In this document: piece after piece, positions 1 to 11,041 of the stretch
How the letters are laid out: each line of letters opens with the position of its first letter
Position numbering within the stretch: position 1 is the stretch's first letter
DNA from: Azorinus chamasolen
Lineage: Eukaryota > Mollusca > Bivalvia > Cardiida > Solecurtidae
NCBI GenBank assembly: GCA_963576725.1
Contig: OY755252.1
Coordinates: forward strand, 54,380,431 to 54,444,430
Direction of reading: 5' to 3'
DNA length: 64,000 nucleotides
Made by a program: the position numbers and the translations under genes
Notes under the pieces: model-generated
The model's input: the letters and a program-made list of their open reading frames with translations, nothing else
The model's database searches: none
Told to the model about the DNA's origin: nothing

Positions 1-116
1 CGCACCGTTGAATCGTTGAATTTAGAGCCCCAATTGGCTCGAATGTCACTCAGGTAGGTGTCTAGGTAATTTCTTCACGGTAGTAATAATTACTCTGGTA
101 AATCAGTATGTAATGT

Positions 117-3100
117 TTAATGATTGTTGAGAGAACTTCTCAGACGATTAGTGTATCTGATGAAGCTGTCAAGTGTCTCAATGAATAATTTTCTACATTC
201 TTTCCATTGGTCGTTTTCTTTCGGTCTGCCTAGTAACATGTGGGCTGTAAAATCATAAATCCCAGTCTTTTGGAACAATTCCAGCCTTAGTTTTTCTCTA
301 ATTTGTTCCTGAATGTTGCAGTCTTCCAGGTAGTGGACCACGGTTTCTACCTGGCCGCATTGGCACAACGGGGAGTCAGACAGGCCTAAGTTAAATTTAT
401 AGCTGTTTAGCATGGTATATCCTGTTCTCAATTGGTGAATTATTTGTTGACATTCGTAGCAACATTTTACCCAGAGGTGATATGAATTTCTCTGGTTTAA
501 TGTTAATAGTATCCATCCAAGATTCTATTGTTTGTTTGATTGGCTCTAAGTTGTCTCTCATAAGAAGACGTGCCAATTCTCTGATTGAGAGCTCTTCTCT
601 TCTTAAATCCAGTGGAAGGATGTTTGCTTCTACTTGAAGTGCTTCGATTCCACCTGAAGCAGGAATTCCTAAACAAGCAGCTAACCCTTTACGTTGAATA
701 CTATCTAGTGGTTGGCAGTATGCAATTTGCCAAACAGGCGCTGCATATTCAAGATGTGGGATCACAAGACATTTGTAGATTTTTACCATGTTATTAGGGC
801 TAATTCTTTCTGTTTTCCCCATAATTAAGAGTGCATTCAGTGCTTTATGTGCCCTCTTTTCTACATATTTGATGTGTCTGGAGAACGATAACTTTTCATC
901 AAGTATGACTCCTAAGAGCTTTGGGTTAACAGCCCTTTGTATCCTTGTGCTTTTCACAGATATCTTAATGTCTCTTGCAAGAGTGTTGGAGTCTTTAGAG
1001 AACACACAGAACTCAGTTTTGTCAAGGTTTATCTTCATTCTCCATCGCTTGACCCATAATAGAACTTCTGTCATATCCTCTTCTAAGCTGGAAGCTATAT
1101 CATCCAGACATTTTCCTGTTTTCCAAATTGTACCGTCGTCAGCAAATTTTACTTTTTGATTTTTCACCTTGTCAAATATATCTGATAAATACAGGTTGAA
1201 GAGAATGGGAGACAACACCGATCCTTGTGGAAGACCTAGATTAGTCTGGAAGGTATTTCCTTCTGCTTGTTTTAACATACAAAAGGCTTTTCTGTCTTTG
1301 AGGAAATCATTCAACCAGTGCCAAGTCCGACCTCTGATACCTAGTTGGTGGATTTTGGTGAGCAGGCCTTCTCTCCAAACCGTATCAAAGGCCTTTTCCA
1401 GATCAATGAATACTCCTATTGTATGTGAGCCATTGTTAAACCCATTGAATATGTCTTGTGAGATTCTAATAAGAGCTCCTGTTGTGCCTTTGAAATGCCT
1501 GAAGCCCTCTTGTTCATTGTCTATGAGTTTAAGATGTTCACTGAAAGCATATAGGCGACTTTCAATGGTTTTCTCCATACATTTCCCAATGCAGCTTGTT
1601 AGACTAATTGGTCTGTATGCTGAAGCTTTATGGTATGTTTTTTTTCCTGGTTTCTTCAAAAATTGAATTTTTGCTATTTTCCATTTTTCAGGTATTTTCT
1701 TGTCTTTCCATGATCTTTCAAACAGCTTATGTATGCTTAGTTTCATATTTTCACCTGACTTTATCAACATATCAGACATGATATTGTCTTCGCCAGGAGA
1801 TTTACCTTTTTCAAGTTTTTGGATTACTGCTTGAACTTCATTATAAGAAATTTCCCTGTTCAGGAACTGGTTTTCTTCAGTTATATCATCTTCTAATTCT
1901 TCAGTACAAAATGTATTATATTCAGAGTCTATGATTTCCTTGAAATCTTTGTCAAAGTTTTCATTTTCCACATGAATACCGCTGAAGAAGGCATTTTCAA
2001 GGATACGACACTTGCCTTCCATGTCAAAAATTGCCTCTCCTTGATCATTTAATAAGGGTAATACACCACTAGCATTTCCGTCTTCATAGGAGGCTAACCG
2101 TTTAAATTGCCTCCACATTTCCTTTGGGTTTCGACATGTATTGATTTTTTCGCAAACACCATTTACCCATCTGTCTTTGGCCGCCTCACATTCATTTTTG
2201 TACTCAATTTCTAGTTTTCTAAGACAATCAAGGTTTTGGTTTGTTTTCCTTAGCCTATACTTTTTCCTACAGATATTGAGAGCATTTTTAAGTTTTCTGG
2301 TTTCTTCATCTTGCCAGGGAGCTATTGTTCGTCTTGATGATTTTTTGATTTTCACCTTGGTCAGACATTCATTTATACATTCAGTACAAGTATTTAAGAA
2401 TGAGGAGTACATTTCATCAACATTTTCATGTTCAGTGTTTTGTTGAAGCCAAATCTGGAATTTTTGGTCAGATATTTCTTCCCATTTTAACCAATCTGAT
2501 TTTTCGAGGCTGATTTTTTCCACACAAGTGTTATCGATTTCTGATGTTGTTTCAAAAATTTCAAGTAGTACACCGTAGTGATCAGAGCGAACTATTGCAT
2601 GTGTTAAAGTCTGGCAAAATGAAACTTCTCTGATACTTTCAGTGTTTACAAGGAACAAGTCTATAACACTGTCAGAATGTTTGTACGTTGGTTGAGGATC
2701 ATTTAGACATACCAAGTTATTGCAATCTAAACAATCTTCTAAAATTTGTCCACTGCTATTTATGTCTATGTTACCCCATGTTTGACTCTTTGCATTTAGA
2801 TCGCCTGTTACAATCACATTTTTGTGGTGTGTTTTAACTTTTGATATTAGTTTACAAAGTTTTGTCATCTGGTCTGTTTTGTTAGGTGGTATATATGCTG
2901 TTATAATTATGAATTCTTCTTTCTTCATGTGTTTGACCCTAATTGTCACTGCTTCAAGACTATCTTCAGTATATTCTGTTAATTCTTCTGTGATGAATTT
3001 ATCTGAGAAACCACTGAGGACTGCAACACCTCCTCTTCCATCAGCTCTCTTCTTATTAACACAAGAAAAATTTGTTATTTGAACATCATTGTTATCATTT

Positions 3101-3210
3101 TCCCAAGTTTCAGTGAGACACACTACGTCAACTTGATAATCACTTACTAAATTTCTAAGATCACTTTTAACAGTTTTAAAACATTGACAGTTCAGGGTGA
3201 GAATCCTCAT
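117..3210 (-). pseudogene. LINE ORF2: endonuclease and reverse transcriptase, one frameshift
   Basis: The frame is open further upstream, but the natural start is the ATG at 3210, just after ORF1, giving MRILTLNCQ, the usual opening of an apurinic-type endonuclease. From that Met: catalytic Asn near residue 7, Glu in LTETW (about 34), GDLNAKSQTWG (136-146), SDH (209-211). The RT has YRPISL (532-537), FIDLEKAFDTVW (601-612), LPQGSVLSPILF (660-671) and the active-site FADD (689-692). The long frame stops at 397; the C-terminal part with the pattern PLCQCG...HYLEDC continues in another frame at 431-117, so a single indel lies near 430-445. No RNase H is apparent. The endonuclease nicks DNA and the RT copies the element at the nick (target-primed reverse transcription). 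Confidence 0.85.
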
Positions 3211-3220
3211 ATTTACAGAT

Positions 3221-4412
3221 TTACAATATTTGCTTCTGTCGGAGGGATCTAAGCTTGACTTTGAAAGCTTCACACTTGGACGAAGAGGCTGGGTGCTTGC
3301 CAGAACAGTTAGAGCAGCTTGCCGGGTTTTTGCACTCTGTGAGTTGATGATCAGACTGTCCACAATTCTCGCATCTGGTTGGTAGACAACAATGAACAGC
3401 AATGTGGCCAAAGCGCATGCAATTATAGCAGCGTACCACTTTGGCTTTTCTCTGCGGTTCAACATAAGCCTCTATCCCATGTAATCTGAAAGGTAGTTTG
3501 ATTTTTAGCGTTTTCTGCAAGTCTAAATTGGTTTCGTGGAATAATTTAACTACAGGCATATATTTGCCAGTATTCCTGTTAAATAATCTTTGTACTCTTT
3601 GCACTTTGCAACTGGAGGGTAGACCGGATTTCTTCTTCTTTTATTCTAGTCAACGTTTTTGCAAAATCCTGTTGTTATATTTGATTGACAGTTGCCTTTC
3701 GGATTATGCAAGTGCTCCTCTTCACCGAGTGTACCCTTTATCCAAGATTTTTCTGCACTGGCTTTGGACTCAGGGTCTTTGAATTGTACCACAATACCTC
3801 CTTGGGGTAGAGAGTAAGCGCTGCTAAACTCTGTAATACTGTTCTCTTTCAGTTTCTCTTCTATTTGTTTTGATTTTTGGATTCCTGTATGAGTGGATAT
3901 TTTATCTATAACAAGGACTGAATCCCCTTGGCTGGAGCTTGATTTGACAATACTTTGCAGATCTACACTATCTTCGTTCTGTCGAACTTTGTCTTCCGTT
4001 TGCTTGTTGAAGAGGGTGTTTTGTGTAAGCTCAATGTCCAAAATATTTTTCTTTACCCACGGAGAGTTATTTAAAATACAAATTACACACGGATATTGTA
4101 TTTTACTATCCGAAATGACTTTCACACTTAGTTTATCTAGACTTGCACACTCAATATGCCACCACAGCTCACAGCAGTCGCATTGGATCCATTCTGTCTT
4201 ATTATAGCGTCTCAGGGGTGGTTTTTCTTTCTTGCAACCTGCGCACAATTCAGCATCAATTTTATTGGGGGATTTTTTTGTGAGGTTGGTTATATTGTCA
4301 GTTTGTTTTATGGGGGTTTTGGTATCTTGTTATTCTTACTCTCCGAATCAGATGTTTTTTTATTCAACAAACTTTCACATTTTCTCTTCTGGATTCTTCT
4401 ACTTCTCTTCAT
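3221..4412 (-). pseudogene. LINE ORF1 (PHD finger plus three CCHC zinc knuckles), frameshifted
   Basis: Nucleic-acid-binding, gag-like protein of the LINE. A plausible ATG lies at 4412-4410 and is followed by a Lys/Arg-rich leader; the frame is lost near 4310-4325 in a run of G and T, and a second frame (about 4323 down to 3646) carries a PHD-type pattern CAGC, CDCC, HIEC, CVIC. A further frame change at about 3604-3646 leads to the frame read from 3604 to 3221, which holds three knuckles: C59/C62/H67/C72, C78/C81/H86/C91 and C97/C100/H104/C111 counted from the Met at 3604. PHD fingers in ORF1 are known from CR1-like and some I-like LINEs; the role here is inferred to be RNA or chromatin binding. 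It ends about 10 nt before the ORF2 ATG. Confidence 0.75.
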
Positions 4413-4620
4413 GATTAGGGATGTGTGATAACCACATTTTACATAATAAGAACGGGGAGGTATTAGGCGAATGTAAGATTAAACATCTTACCTTTAGAAT
4501 CCAAGAAATTGAAAAAAAACAACACTGTCCTTCCGTACCAAAACACCGGATACTTGACCTTGACACTATATAGGCTATCAGTACAGTTCCATGATTGTGT
4601 TCCTCATCATCGTTGAATCG

Positions 4621-5591
4621 CTCACAATTTAATTACAAAAAATTGTTTATTCTCCTTAGTAACCGTTGTTAAGCTCTCTTTTCCCAAGGATTTTCACTTA
4701 AATATTCGAAATAAATCTAAATTTCGAGTTCGAATCTTTCTGGTTCACGAAAACACACTTTTGGATACTATAAACCTCTGAATTGCACGATAGAATAGGT
4801 TTGTTTACATTAATTTTGATGGCTGCGCATTATGAGTCCCGCTCAGCTGTCAAAACATTTCATCAAGTTATTTTACACTTCTCCGGCCGATGTTCTATTA
4901 TTGACGCTAAATATTGTTGAAACACTTGACAATTTCACCAGAGCTCCAATTTTGAATTGTTTTAAGCAATTTTAATGGTTTTAAATAATAAATTAGTTAA
5001 ATTTTGGTTTCGCTTTCGAAAAGACCGTTTATCACTCGCGCATGCGCACTCCAAAAAAAACAACACTTCGCTGTTTTCTGTCAATGACAAGTTCAGAGAT
5101 GCACGAGGACACGCTGTCATTTTTCAGTTTCTAGCCGGTCCCGCTTGAACTTATTCCTACTGCCAGTGTCAATACGCAGAATTTCCGCTGAATCAGCTTT
5201 CCGTGCACATGCAATCATAGATGTTGTCACATTTGTTTACGTTTGTTATGAAAGTTCGCTAACAATTTGGGAGGAAACGGATTTGTAACTCATACAACGA
5301 TAACAGCGATATGATTGGTGTAGGCACGAATTTTTGGCCAATCGGATTCCGCGTAGTATAGGTAAGATGAAGCTGAAATGGCACAGGGTAAATCCGCGGC
5401 GAGATCAGCGAGGCTAATTCCCGGACCAGACCGGACCTCCCCCCCCCCCCCCCCCCCCCCCCAATCGGATTTTCTCAACGGATTTAGACGTTTTGGAAAA
5501 ATGGTCCTTTGGATCATTGGATCCGCGGAAATCCGCGGAAAAATCACACCCCTGTATTATAGCAATTAAATTATTTCATGGAGTAAAGGAC
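4621..5591. other. LINE 5' flank without a recognisable gene; poly-C tract
   Basis: No exon or known repeat is recognised. The stretch contains a run of 24 C at 5439-5462, where sequencing length is likely unreliable, and the octamer AATCCGCGG repeated around 5518-5540. It probably belongs to an intron of the LDAH-like gene, because the exon at 6122-6236 reads toward lower coordinates. Confidence 0.4.
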
Positions 5592-5593
5592 TA

Positions 5594-5954
5594 CAGTGCT
5601 CCCTCTCTACAACGACACCCTTTGGGATACGAATATTGTATGTGTTGTTCAGAGGGAGTTGTTATAGGGAGGGAAAATCAGACATAATAGCTTGTTTGCA
5701 GATCCCCAGATAAGGCGTATTTCGAGAACTAAAACCGTTATGCCTCTATCAAACCCTATGTTGTGACCACTCTTTAGAATCGTCACAAAGTGACGATTCT
5801 AAAGAGTGGTCACAACATAGGGTTTGATGGAGGCATAAAGAACATACGATGAAAAAAGGTTGTTTCTGGAGCCTTGTTGTTTCGGAAACAATGGCATGCG
5901 TTGTTGTAAGGAGGGAATCGTTATTGAGAGGGCCGTTGTAGGGAGGGAGCACTG
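5594..5954 (+). mobile_element. P-1 MITE, copy 1 (361 bp, TA target)
   Basis: Terminal inverted repeats begin CAGTGCTCCCTC and end GAGGGAGCACTG, flanked by TA at 5592-5593 and 5955-5956. A 76-bp near-perfect hairpin (about 5748-5825) lies in the middle. It is almost identical to 44090-44450 and, inverted, to 62951-63316. The TA duplication and CAGT ends fit Tc1/mariner-pogo elements. The small ORFs inside are the result of the palindrome, not genes. Confidence 0.9.
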
Positions 5955-6121
5955 TATTATTGACAAATTTTAATCACTTGATACATCTCACCAGGATCCA
6001 AACTGTCTGGCATTTAAATAATGTCTTTGAAGGGATACAGAAGAAAATACACTACAATATGTATGCTTGAATAATTATATATGATAGAATATTTTTATGC
6101 TAAGGCTAGCAATCATATTAC

Positions 6122-6236
6122 CTGGTATTACAAGGAACAGGGAATCTGTATCTGGTTTGATGGTTCCAAACTTTATCACATGTGTCGGCATTCCCAGCAC
6201 AGGGATAAATGCTGCCAGCCTTTTATCTCTATCCAT
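6122..6236 (-). CDS. LDAH: LDAH-like lipid droplet-associated hydrolase, N-terminal exon (partial gene)
   Basis: A 115-bp exon. On the minus strand it is preceded by an acceptor (TTTATTTTACAG) and followed by a donor GTAATATG at 6121. It reads 38 residues plus one base, starting MDRDKRLAAFIPVLG, then PTHVIKFG, and ending SLFLVIPG with the last Gly split by the intron. This matches the N-terminal beta strands of LDAH (C2orf43 family), where a short VLK-G motif precedes the strand ending in IIPGNPG before the oxyanion region. LDAH is an alpha/beta-hydrolase-fold protein on lipid droplets linked to sterol ester and triglyceride turnover. The ATG is directly at the exon border, so translation may begin here or continue from an upstream exon. 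No later exon is recognised; the catalytic serine exon must lie at lower coordinates, probably beyond the window. The family call rests on this short segment. Confidence 0.65.
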
Positions 6237-6256
6237 CTGTAAAATAAATTTATTAA

Positions 6257-6505
6257 CCCTTTACTCTTAGTCTATGAATTTTTATGCAAGAAGTCATTAA
6301 CGTATGATTATTAATTCAAATCAGCTGGGTTTATTTGATGATCGTTACAACTCCTATAGAGCTTTTAACCATGACAGAAACTGTAGAAATAGATCTATGT
6401 AATATGATTTACAGAGCAGACCCTGATCAGATGACTCTAATAGGAGCTGTCTGATCTGGGTCTACTCTGTTTTACTGTTTGCAAACACGTATAAAGTATT
6501 TAAGG
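6257..6505 (+). mobile_element. T-A MITE, right end decayed
   Basis: TTAA at 6253-6256 followed by CCCTTTACTC; the central hairpin (AGAGCAGACCCTGATCAG...CTGTCTGATCTGGGTCTACTCTGTTT) is recognisable at about 6412-6470. The right terminus is worn to ATTTAAGG near 6500. It lies just inside the intron, about 20 bp before the LDAH exon acceptor. Confidence 0.65.
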
Positions 6506-6738
6506 TGTATCTATGGATCAAAATGTTAATATCTTTTATCAAAGTTGCAAATTTAGCCAGTGGAAATAATACATTTGAGTTGCTTTCAGATATATAAACA
6601 TTGTAAACAATTACTGATGATACATAAACTATGCTATCACTGAGCATTTATCAGTAAAACTTGGACCTGTAATCTGTATTATCTGATACAGGACAGTTAA
6701 CCCGCATGTACATGTATACATCAAAATACTGGACTTAA

Positions 6739-6951
6739 CCCTTACCCTGTTCAATATCCATGTTACTAGCTGAACTTTTATAATGTAACTTTTAAAGGGA
6801 ACTTTTTGCTTTGAAAAAATGTGGAATCAGATCCTAATCATGGCAAAAGCAAACAGAGCGGACCCTGACCAGAGGGCTCCTATAGGAGCTGTATGATCTG
6901 GGTCTACTCTGTTTGCAAATGCATGAAAGGTCATTTGTTTAAAAGAAAGGG
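6739..6951 (+). mobile_element. T-A MITE (213 bp, TTAA target)
   Basis: Flanked by TTAA at 6735-6738 and 6952-6955, with ends CCCTTACCC and AAAGAAAGGG. The central hairpin with GCAAACAGAGCGGACCCTG and its complement is at about 6849-6920. Confidence 0.8.
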
Positions 6952-7147
6952 TTAATTCTAAATTTAATTTATACCCAAACAAACACTGGAGACTTAAAAT
7001 TTGATTTCATCAGACACTGCAGCTAACTGCGTAACAAATAGATATCATAACTATGAACAATTAACCGCTTAGCATTGTCACAAAGGTGCCAGACACATGC
7101 TGTGATTCATCCACAAACCATGCCCCCTCCCATCTATAATATAAGTA

Positions 7148-7323
7148 CGAAAAACTAACCTAAAACTATCTATTTGAATCCCAGAAAAACAAGAAAAACA
7201 TGACCCGAAAAAAACATTCCTATCAGGTGTACCTTTCAATAGATAGATAGACCTGATTGGATTTTTTTTCTGGGTTGTTTTTTTTGGAGTGGTTTGGGAT
7301 ACAAATAGATAGGGTTAGTTTTG
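7148..7323. repeat. Imperfect foldback element
   Basis: The left arm AAAACTAACC...CTATCTATTTG and the right arm CAAATAGATAGGGTTAGTTTT are imperfect inverted repeats about 175 bp apart. Inner arms are A- and T-rich. No target duplication is recognised. Confidence 0.45.
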
Positions 7324-7665
7324 AATACTTTGAATGGAAGGGGGGGGCGTGGTAAGCCGTGGTTCGTGGATGAGTCCCAGCATGCCTCTGGCACCTTTGA
7401 TTGTCACCATGCAGCTTTGAGGTGAGTTTTGAAATAGACATTTCTTCAATTTCTTTATACAAAAAGATTGGCAAACAGTTTGTATCCTGTGAGTTACTAA
7501 TCCGTATGATGACAGTATCCAAACTGTCTCCATATGATATGATATCACAGACCCGTCTTCATGGCAGTTAAGTGATTAAGAAGAACACAATTTTAACACT
7601 CTTATCCATAAATACTCCTTTCTACGCCTTGAAAATTGTAAACTAGTCTCATTAATGATACACAA

Positions 7666-8275
7666 ATGTGGACTAGTTGCAAACAGACTGTTCGGCCACA
7701 ATTGGAATACGCTTCCACTGTATGGAACCCACATACAAAGGCCCTAGCAGACCGAGCAGAGATGGTCCAACGTTGTGCTGCCAGATACGTCTCTGAGAAC
7801 TATTACAGAACAAGCAGCTTTGGAGCCATGCTCGACTCACTTGGTTGGGATAGCCTCCATCAGCGCAGCCAGGAAGCCAAGGCAATGATGATGTACAGGA
7901 TCATATATGGACACGTCTCCATCAGTGTGCCTACAACCCTCCACCCACAAGGAGCATCAACAAGAGGCCACAGCATTTGGTTCATCCCCCAGTTCTGCCG
8001 GACCAAGACTATGAAGTCGTCCTTCTTCCCAACTGCTGCAACCCTGTGGAACCAACTGCCAGAGAGCCTAGTAACGGCCCACAGCCTAGAGGCCTTTAAG
8101 GTGGGGATCTCGGCAGCCTTCCAGTAGCTTTCCACATTATTTTATCCTGCTTTTAATCTATTTCTTTTTAACCACGGACCCTCCGTCACACATTTGTACA
8201 TATCATACAAATTTGGTGCGAGTATGCCAGCAGATTGTGGCCCTGCACGACATAGCGAAGAAGAAGAAGACTGCT
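7666..8275 (+). pseudogene. 5'-truncated CR1/L2-type LINE: RT C-terminal domain and 3' end
   Basis: An open frame at 7666-8127 encodes about 150 residues with the C-terminal signature of CR1/L2 reverse transcriptases: VRPQLEYASTVWNPHT, VQRCAARYV, RTSSFGAMLDSLGWDSL, RSQEAKAMMMYRI, STRGHS, KSSFFPTAATLWNQLPE, and SLEAFK near the end. The catalytic RT core is missing, as expected for premature termination of reverse transcription. The downstream 150 bp look like its 3' UTR and end in GAAGAAGAAGAAGA, a typical short-repeat tail. It stands inside the presumed LDAH intron, in the antisense direction. The intact frame suggests a fairly recent insertion, but it is not a gene. Confidence 0.85.
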
Positions 8276-8546
8276 TTGTTTGCTTAGGGAATTACATAAC
8301 ACAGATCTGATCAAGTTTTTGCCATGATCAAAATGCACAGAGTTCATATGCCATTATAAATAATAATCTTGTTCTTATTCAGGATATCAGTATGTTTTGC
8401 TTTATAAATGGAACGGGTCAAATCCAGCAACCTTAGAAAGCGGGTGCGAGAAACCTCGTTACGAAAGAATCCAGGGTCGAATGATAAAAATATAGGAAAG
8501 ATAGTTATCAATTTAGGTCAATCATATATGAGAAAATGTCACTTAC

Positions 8547-8975
8547 CTTTGATCTAAGGTTATAGACCATAAAATACAGAGCCTTGGGAAACCAGGTTAT
8601 TTTTTTCCACGTTGGACTATGAAGCCTAGTCGGTTCATGCAGAAACATATATCTACATACATGTATATATCTCTGGTTCATGTGACCAAAACGTCAAAGG
8701 ACTTTGGACGTCGAAATGCTCTTTAACCTCAAGTACCTGAAGTAGATTTCACAAAATAAAATATAAACTCTTCGATCTATTTTATGATGCAAGCTAGTAT
8801 TACGAATTTTTATAACTTTCAAGGAGCCGTCTATAAGGGTAGAGTAAAACTCGAGCTAATTGGGAGATTTTCTCAGAAAAAAATTGCGGGCTTTACATCC
8901 CGTTTCTATGATAGTTTCTTCGGGTTCGATGGGTATCTTGCCATGTGTAGTGAAATGGACGTTGCGGAATGACTG
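8547..8975 (-). other. Candidate 5' leader exon of the LDAH-like gene
   Basis: On the minus strand the sequence ATCAAAG|GTAAGTG gives a strong donor with the exon ending at 8547. The non-repetitive 430 bp upstream of it could hold a leader exon and promoter, but no TATA box or start is convincing. Splicing from 8547 to the acceptor at 6237 would remove a 2.3-kb intron holding two T-A MITEs and the CR1/L2 fragment. The 5' limit is arbitrary. Confidence 0.35.
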
Positions 8976-9066
8976 AAAACGTTATGTAAACACATTTAAA
9001 CAACGATTTTAACCAGGTTTGCAAGTGCGAGCCAAGTCGCAGATATCGGTTAAGCCACTTCATATA
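8976..9066. other. Short spacer, nothing recognised
   Basis: Between the candidate leader exon and the first P-C element. Possible promoter of the LDAH-like gene by position only. Confidence 0.2.
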
Positions 9067-9250
9067 CAATACCCCCCCCCCTTAATGCGACCACCAAAAA
9101 GGTGTCTAGACAGGGTATTAGAGGCGCGGATTACCGGGTAGCCTAATACAGGGACTTTCTGAATTACTTGTGTCACCCATCAAGCAACCACTTGCTTTAA
9201 AATCAGATAATGCCTCTTCATTTTAGTGGTCACTTCAGAAGGTTCTACTG
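9067..9250 (+). mobile_element. P-C MITE (184 bp, TA target)
   Basis: Flanked by TA at 9065-9066 and 9251-9252. The left end is decayed into a C run (CAATACCCCCC) followed by TTAATGCGACCACC; the right end is GTGGTCACTTCAGAAGGTTCTACTG. The centre matches other P-C copies. Confidence 0.7.
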
Positions 9251-9330
9251 TATTTATATATAAGAGCTCAACATACGAAGGATACAACATAATTTTACGA
9301 TAAAATCTACGGAGTGTCTATTTCCACGTA

Positions 9331-9522
9331 ATCTAACCTGTCTTAAGCGATCATCAAATTAGGTCTTTTTTTGTCTGTAGGACAGGTGGTAGCTTAATGC
9401 AGGTTAAATGTACTACAGAAAGCTCCAATAGGAGCTTAAATTTCTGTAATACTTTAGCCCTGCATTAAGCAAGCACCTGCCATGTTCAATAAATGAATAT
9501 AACCGCTTATGACAGGCTGTAT
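9331..9522 (+). mobile_element. P-C MITE, degraded ends
   Basis: Recognised by ACCTGTCTTAAGCGATCA at the left, the hairpin around GACAGGTGGTAGCTTAATGCAGG / CCTGCATTAAGCAAGCACCTG, and CGCTTATGACAGG at the right. The outer CAGT termini are lost. Confidence 0.6.
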
Positions 9523-9649
9523 TGCATTCAGATATCCATGCTTGGCCGGATTGTGTGACCTTTACCTGGTTAGTTTCGCTTTCGACCTGATAATTTCCAA
9601 GAACAGCTGATAGCTTGTATAAACGTTTACGCCTATAGATACAGGCCTA

Positions 9650-9800
9650 CAATAGAACCTATCTTAAGCGACCATATATTTATTGAGCATATATAGGAGT
9701 CTTGAAGCAGATGGTTGCTTAATGCAAACATGGCACACATAGCCCCTATATGAGCTTTCTGTATTAGGTTTGGGTCTGTATTAAGCTACTACTAACATTA
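9650..9800 (+). mobile_element. P-C MITE, 3'-truncated
   Basis: Begins CAATAGAACCTATCTTAAGCG after TA at 9648-9649; the right arm stops in the hairpin at about 9791, close to the T-D element that follows. Confidence 0.55.
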
Positions 9801-9811
9801 CAGTCCATTAA

Positions 9812-10031
9812 CACATTCCCTCCTGGTGACGCATTTTGGCTCCTCTATAAAAGTCACATTTTGAAACCATTGTGATAAATAGAGCATTTGCTCCTATGGA
9901 GCAAATGCTCTATTTATCACAATGGCTTCAAAACTACGCACTTCTAAAATATCCCTTTCGATAGTTAATGTTCCTTTTCGGTAGATTTATTCCAAGAGGT
10001 TGTGTCTAAAAATAGCCTAGGAGGGAATGAG
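9812..10031 (-). mobile_element. T-D MITE (220 bp, TTAA target)
   Basis: TTAA at 9808-9811 and 10032-10035. The central hairpin (GATAAATAGAGCATTTGCTCC and its complement) is perfect over about 50 bp near 9872-9925. Orientation is opposite to the copies at 17161 and 30925. Confidence 0.85.
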
Positions 10032-10080
10032 TTAAACTAAGACCTCTATTTGATGGTCGTTAAGGAAGGTTCTGAGCACT

Positions 10081-10200
10081 GTACACACGTGCAGGTCTGT
10101 ACACACATGCAGGTCTGTATACACGTGCATGTAGGTCTGTATACACGTGCAGGTCTGTATACACGTGCAGGTCTGTACACACATGCACGTCTGTATACAC
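10081..10200. repeat. 18-bp tandem repeat (GTCTGTATACACGTGCAG)
   Basis: About six and a half units, with TATACACGTGCA and TACACACATGCA variants. The unit length of 18 keeps all frames open, which explains the small Cys/Thr-rich ORFs on both strands; they are not taken as genes. Confidence 0.85.
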
Positions 10201-10326
10201 CCAATTACGCCGACTATATTAACCGCTTTCAATTTTAATTATGAATTTTCAGAGTGGAATAGCCTATCATTGTTTATTGATGGAGTTTGAATGCCAAACA
10301 GTGCAGACGCTGATCAGGTGGTCCCT

Positions 10327-10739
10327 CTAGGTCTTGGTCAAGTTTGTTTTCACCATTCGGATCACCTCAGCTATTTCTATCGAAACTATTCCGAACACTG
10401 ACCGAAAACAGCGAGTGGTTACAATTGTGTTTGCAGGTGACAAAGGGTCAACTAGAATAAGCGTTGTAGTGAAAGTGAAAATAAGTTGTAACATGTAAAA
10501 ATTAACAGGATAGAAAACAGATGGCATCGGTACGTGACAATTTCTGTTGTTGTTCCAGACAATAATCTGTTTATTTGTTTCTATCATTATTGCAACGTCA
10601 TATTTTATTTAGTTTCAGTTCTCTTGAATCGCGCTATATAACGTCAAATTCATTGCCTCTGGCAAAGTAACCATGATTACTCCACTGAAGAATTAATGTG
10701 TGCTAAGAATTTGATTTCGTGCAACTTTCACTACTTTCG
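10327..10739. other. Unassigned spacer with a TATA-like motif
   Basis: No repeat or gene recognised. GCTATATAACG at about 10634 is a TATA-like motif about 680 bp upstream of the first cGLR-like exon; it could belong to a leader exon of that gene, by position only. Confidence 0.2.
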
Positions 10740-10870
10740 ATTCGCTCAAGCTTTTTGGGGAAAATTGAACGAGTGCAAAACAGCCCGCCCTTGATCCCGA
10801 GAGACGCCGTTTATTCGGCATCTAATCTGGATCCACGTTGTTTGCGAGTAAGGTCACGGACAACGGGATA
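10740..10870 (+). mobile_element. T-B MITE remnant
   Basis: Contains GAGACGCCGTTTATTCGGCAT and CTGGATCCACGTTGTTTGCGAG, the second half of the T-B hairpin. Ends not preserved. Confidence 0.5.
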
Positions 10871-11041
10871 CCCTAGGCTACAGTGTCTGGACTTAGGAAG
10901 TCTTGACCATTTTATTATATTGTTTCCATTATTTTGAAATAATTTGGTTGGTGTTGCAAATAAGGTGTTCTACCATAAACCATTTTCAAGTATGGATGAA
11001 TTTATGAATGTAGGAGTGTAGAGATAACTCGATAATAAATA

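Larger units (their letters stand above)
16..4610 (-). mobile_element. Near-full-length non-LTR retrotransposon (I/Jockey-like LINE)
   Basis: On the minus strand the order is 5' leader, ORF1 with PHD finger and CCHC knuckles, ORF2 with endonuclease and reverse transcriptase, then a short 3' region. The 10-mer CGTTGAATCG occurs exactly at 6-15 and again at 4611-4620, which brackets the element and is the best candidate for its target-site duplication. No poly(A) tail is visible; the 3' end abuts this 10-mer directly. No RNase H domain is seen between the RT and the C-terminal Cys/His region. Frameshifts near 4310-4325, 3604-3646 and 430-445 show this copy is not functional as it stands. The clade (I, Nimb or Jockey) is inferred from domain order only. 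Confidence 0.85.

Noticed and set aside
4700..4745. tRNA-like GTTCGAATC motif
   Set aside because: No acceptor stem, D-arm or anticodon arm around it.
5749..5952. 67-codon frame, also present at 44245-44448
   Set aside because: Lies inside two copies of the P-1 MITE; repeated only because the MITE is.
10032..10238. Cys/Thr-rich small proteins on both strands
   Set aside because: Translation of an 18-bp tandem repeat.
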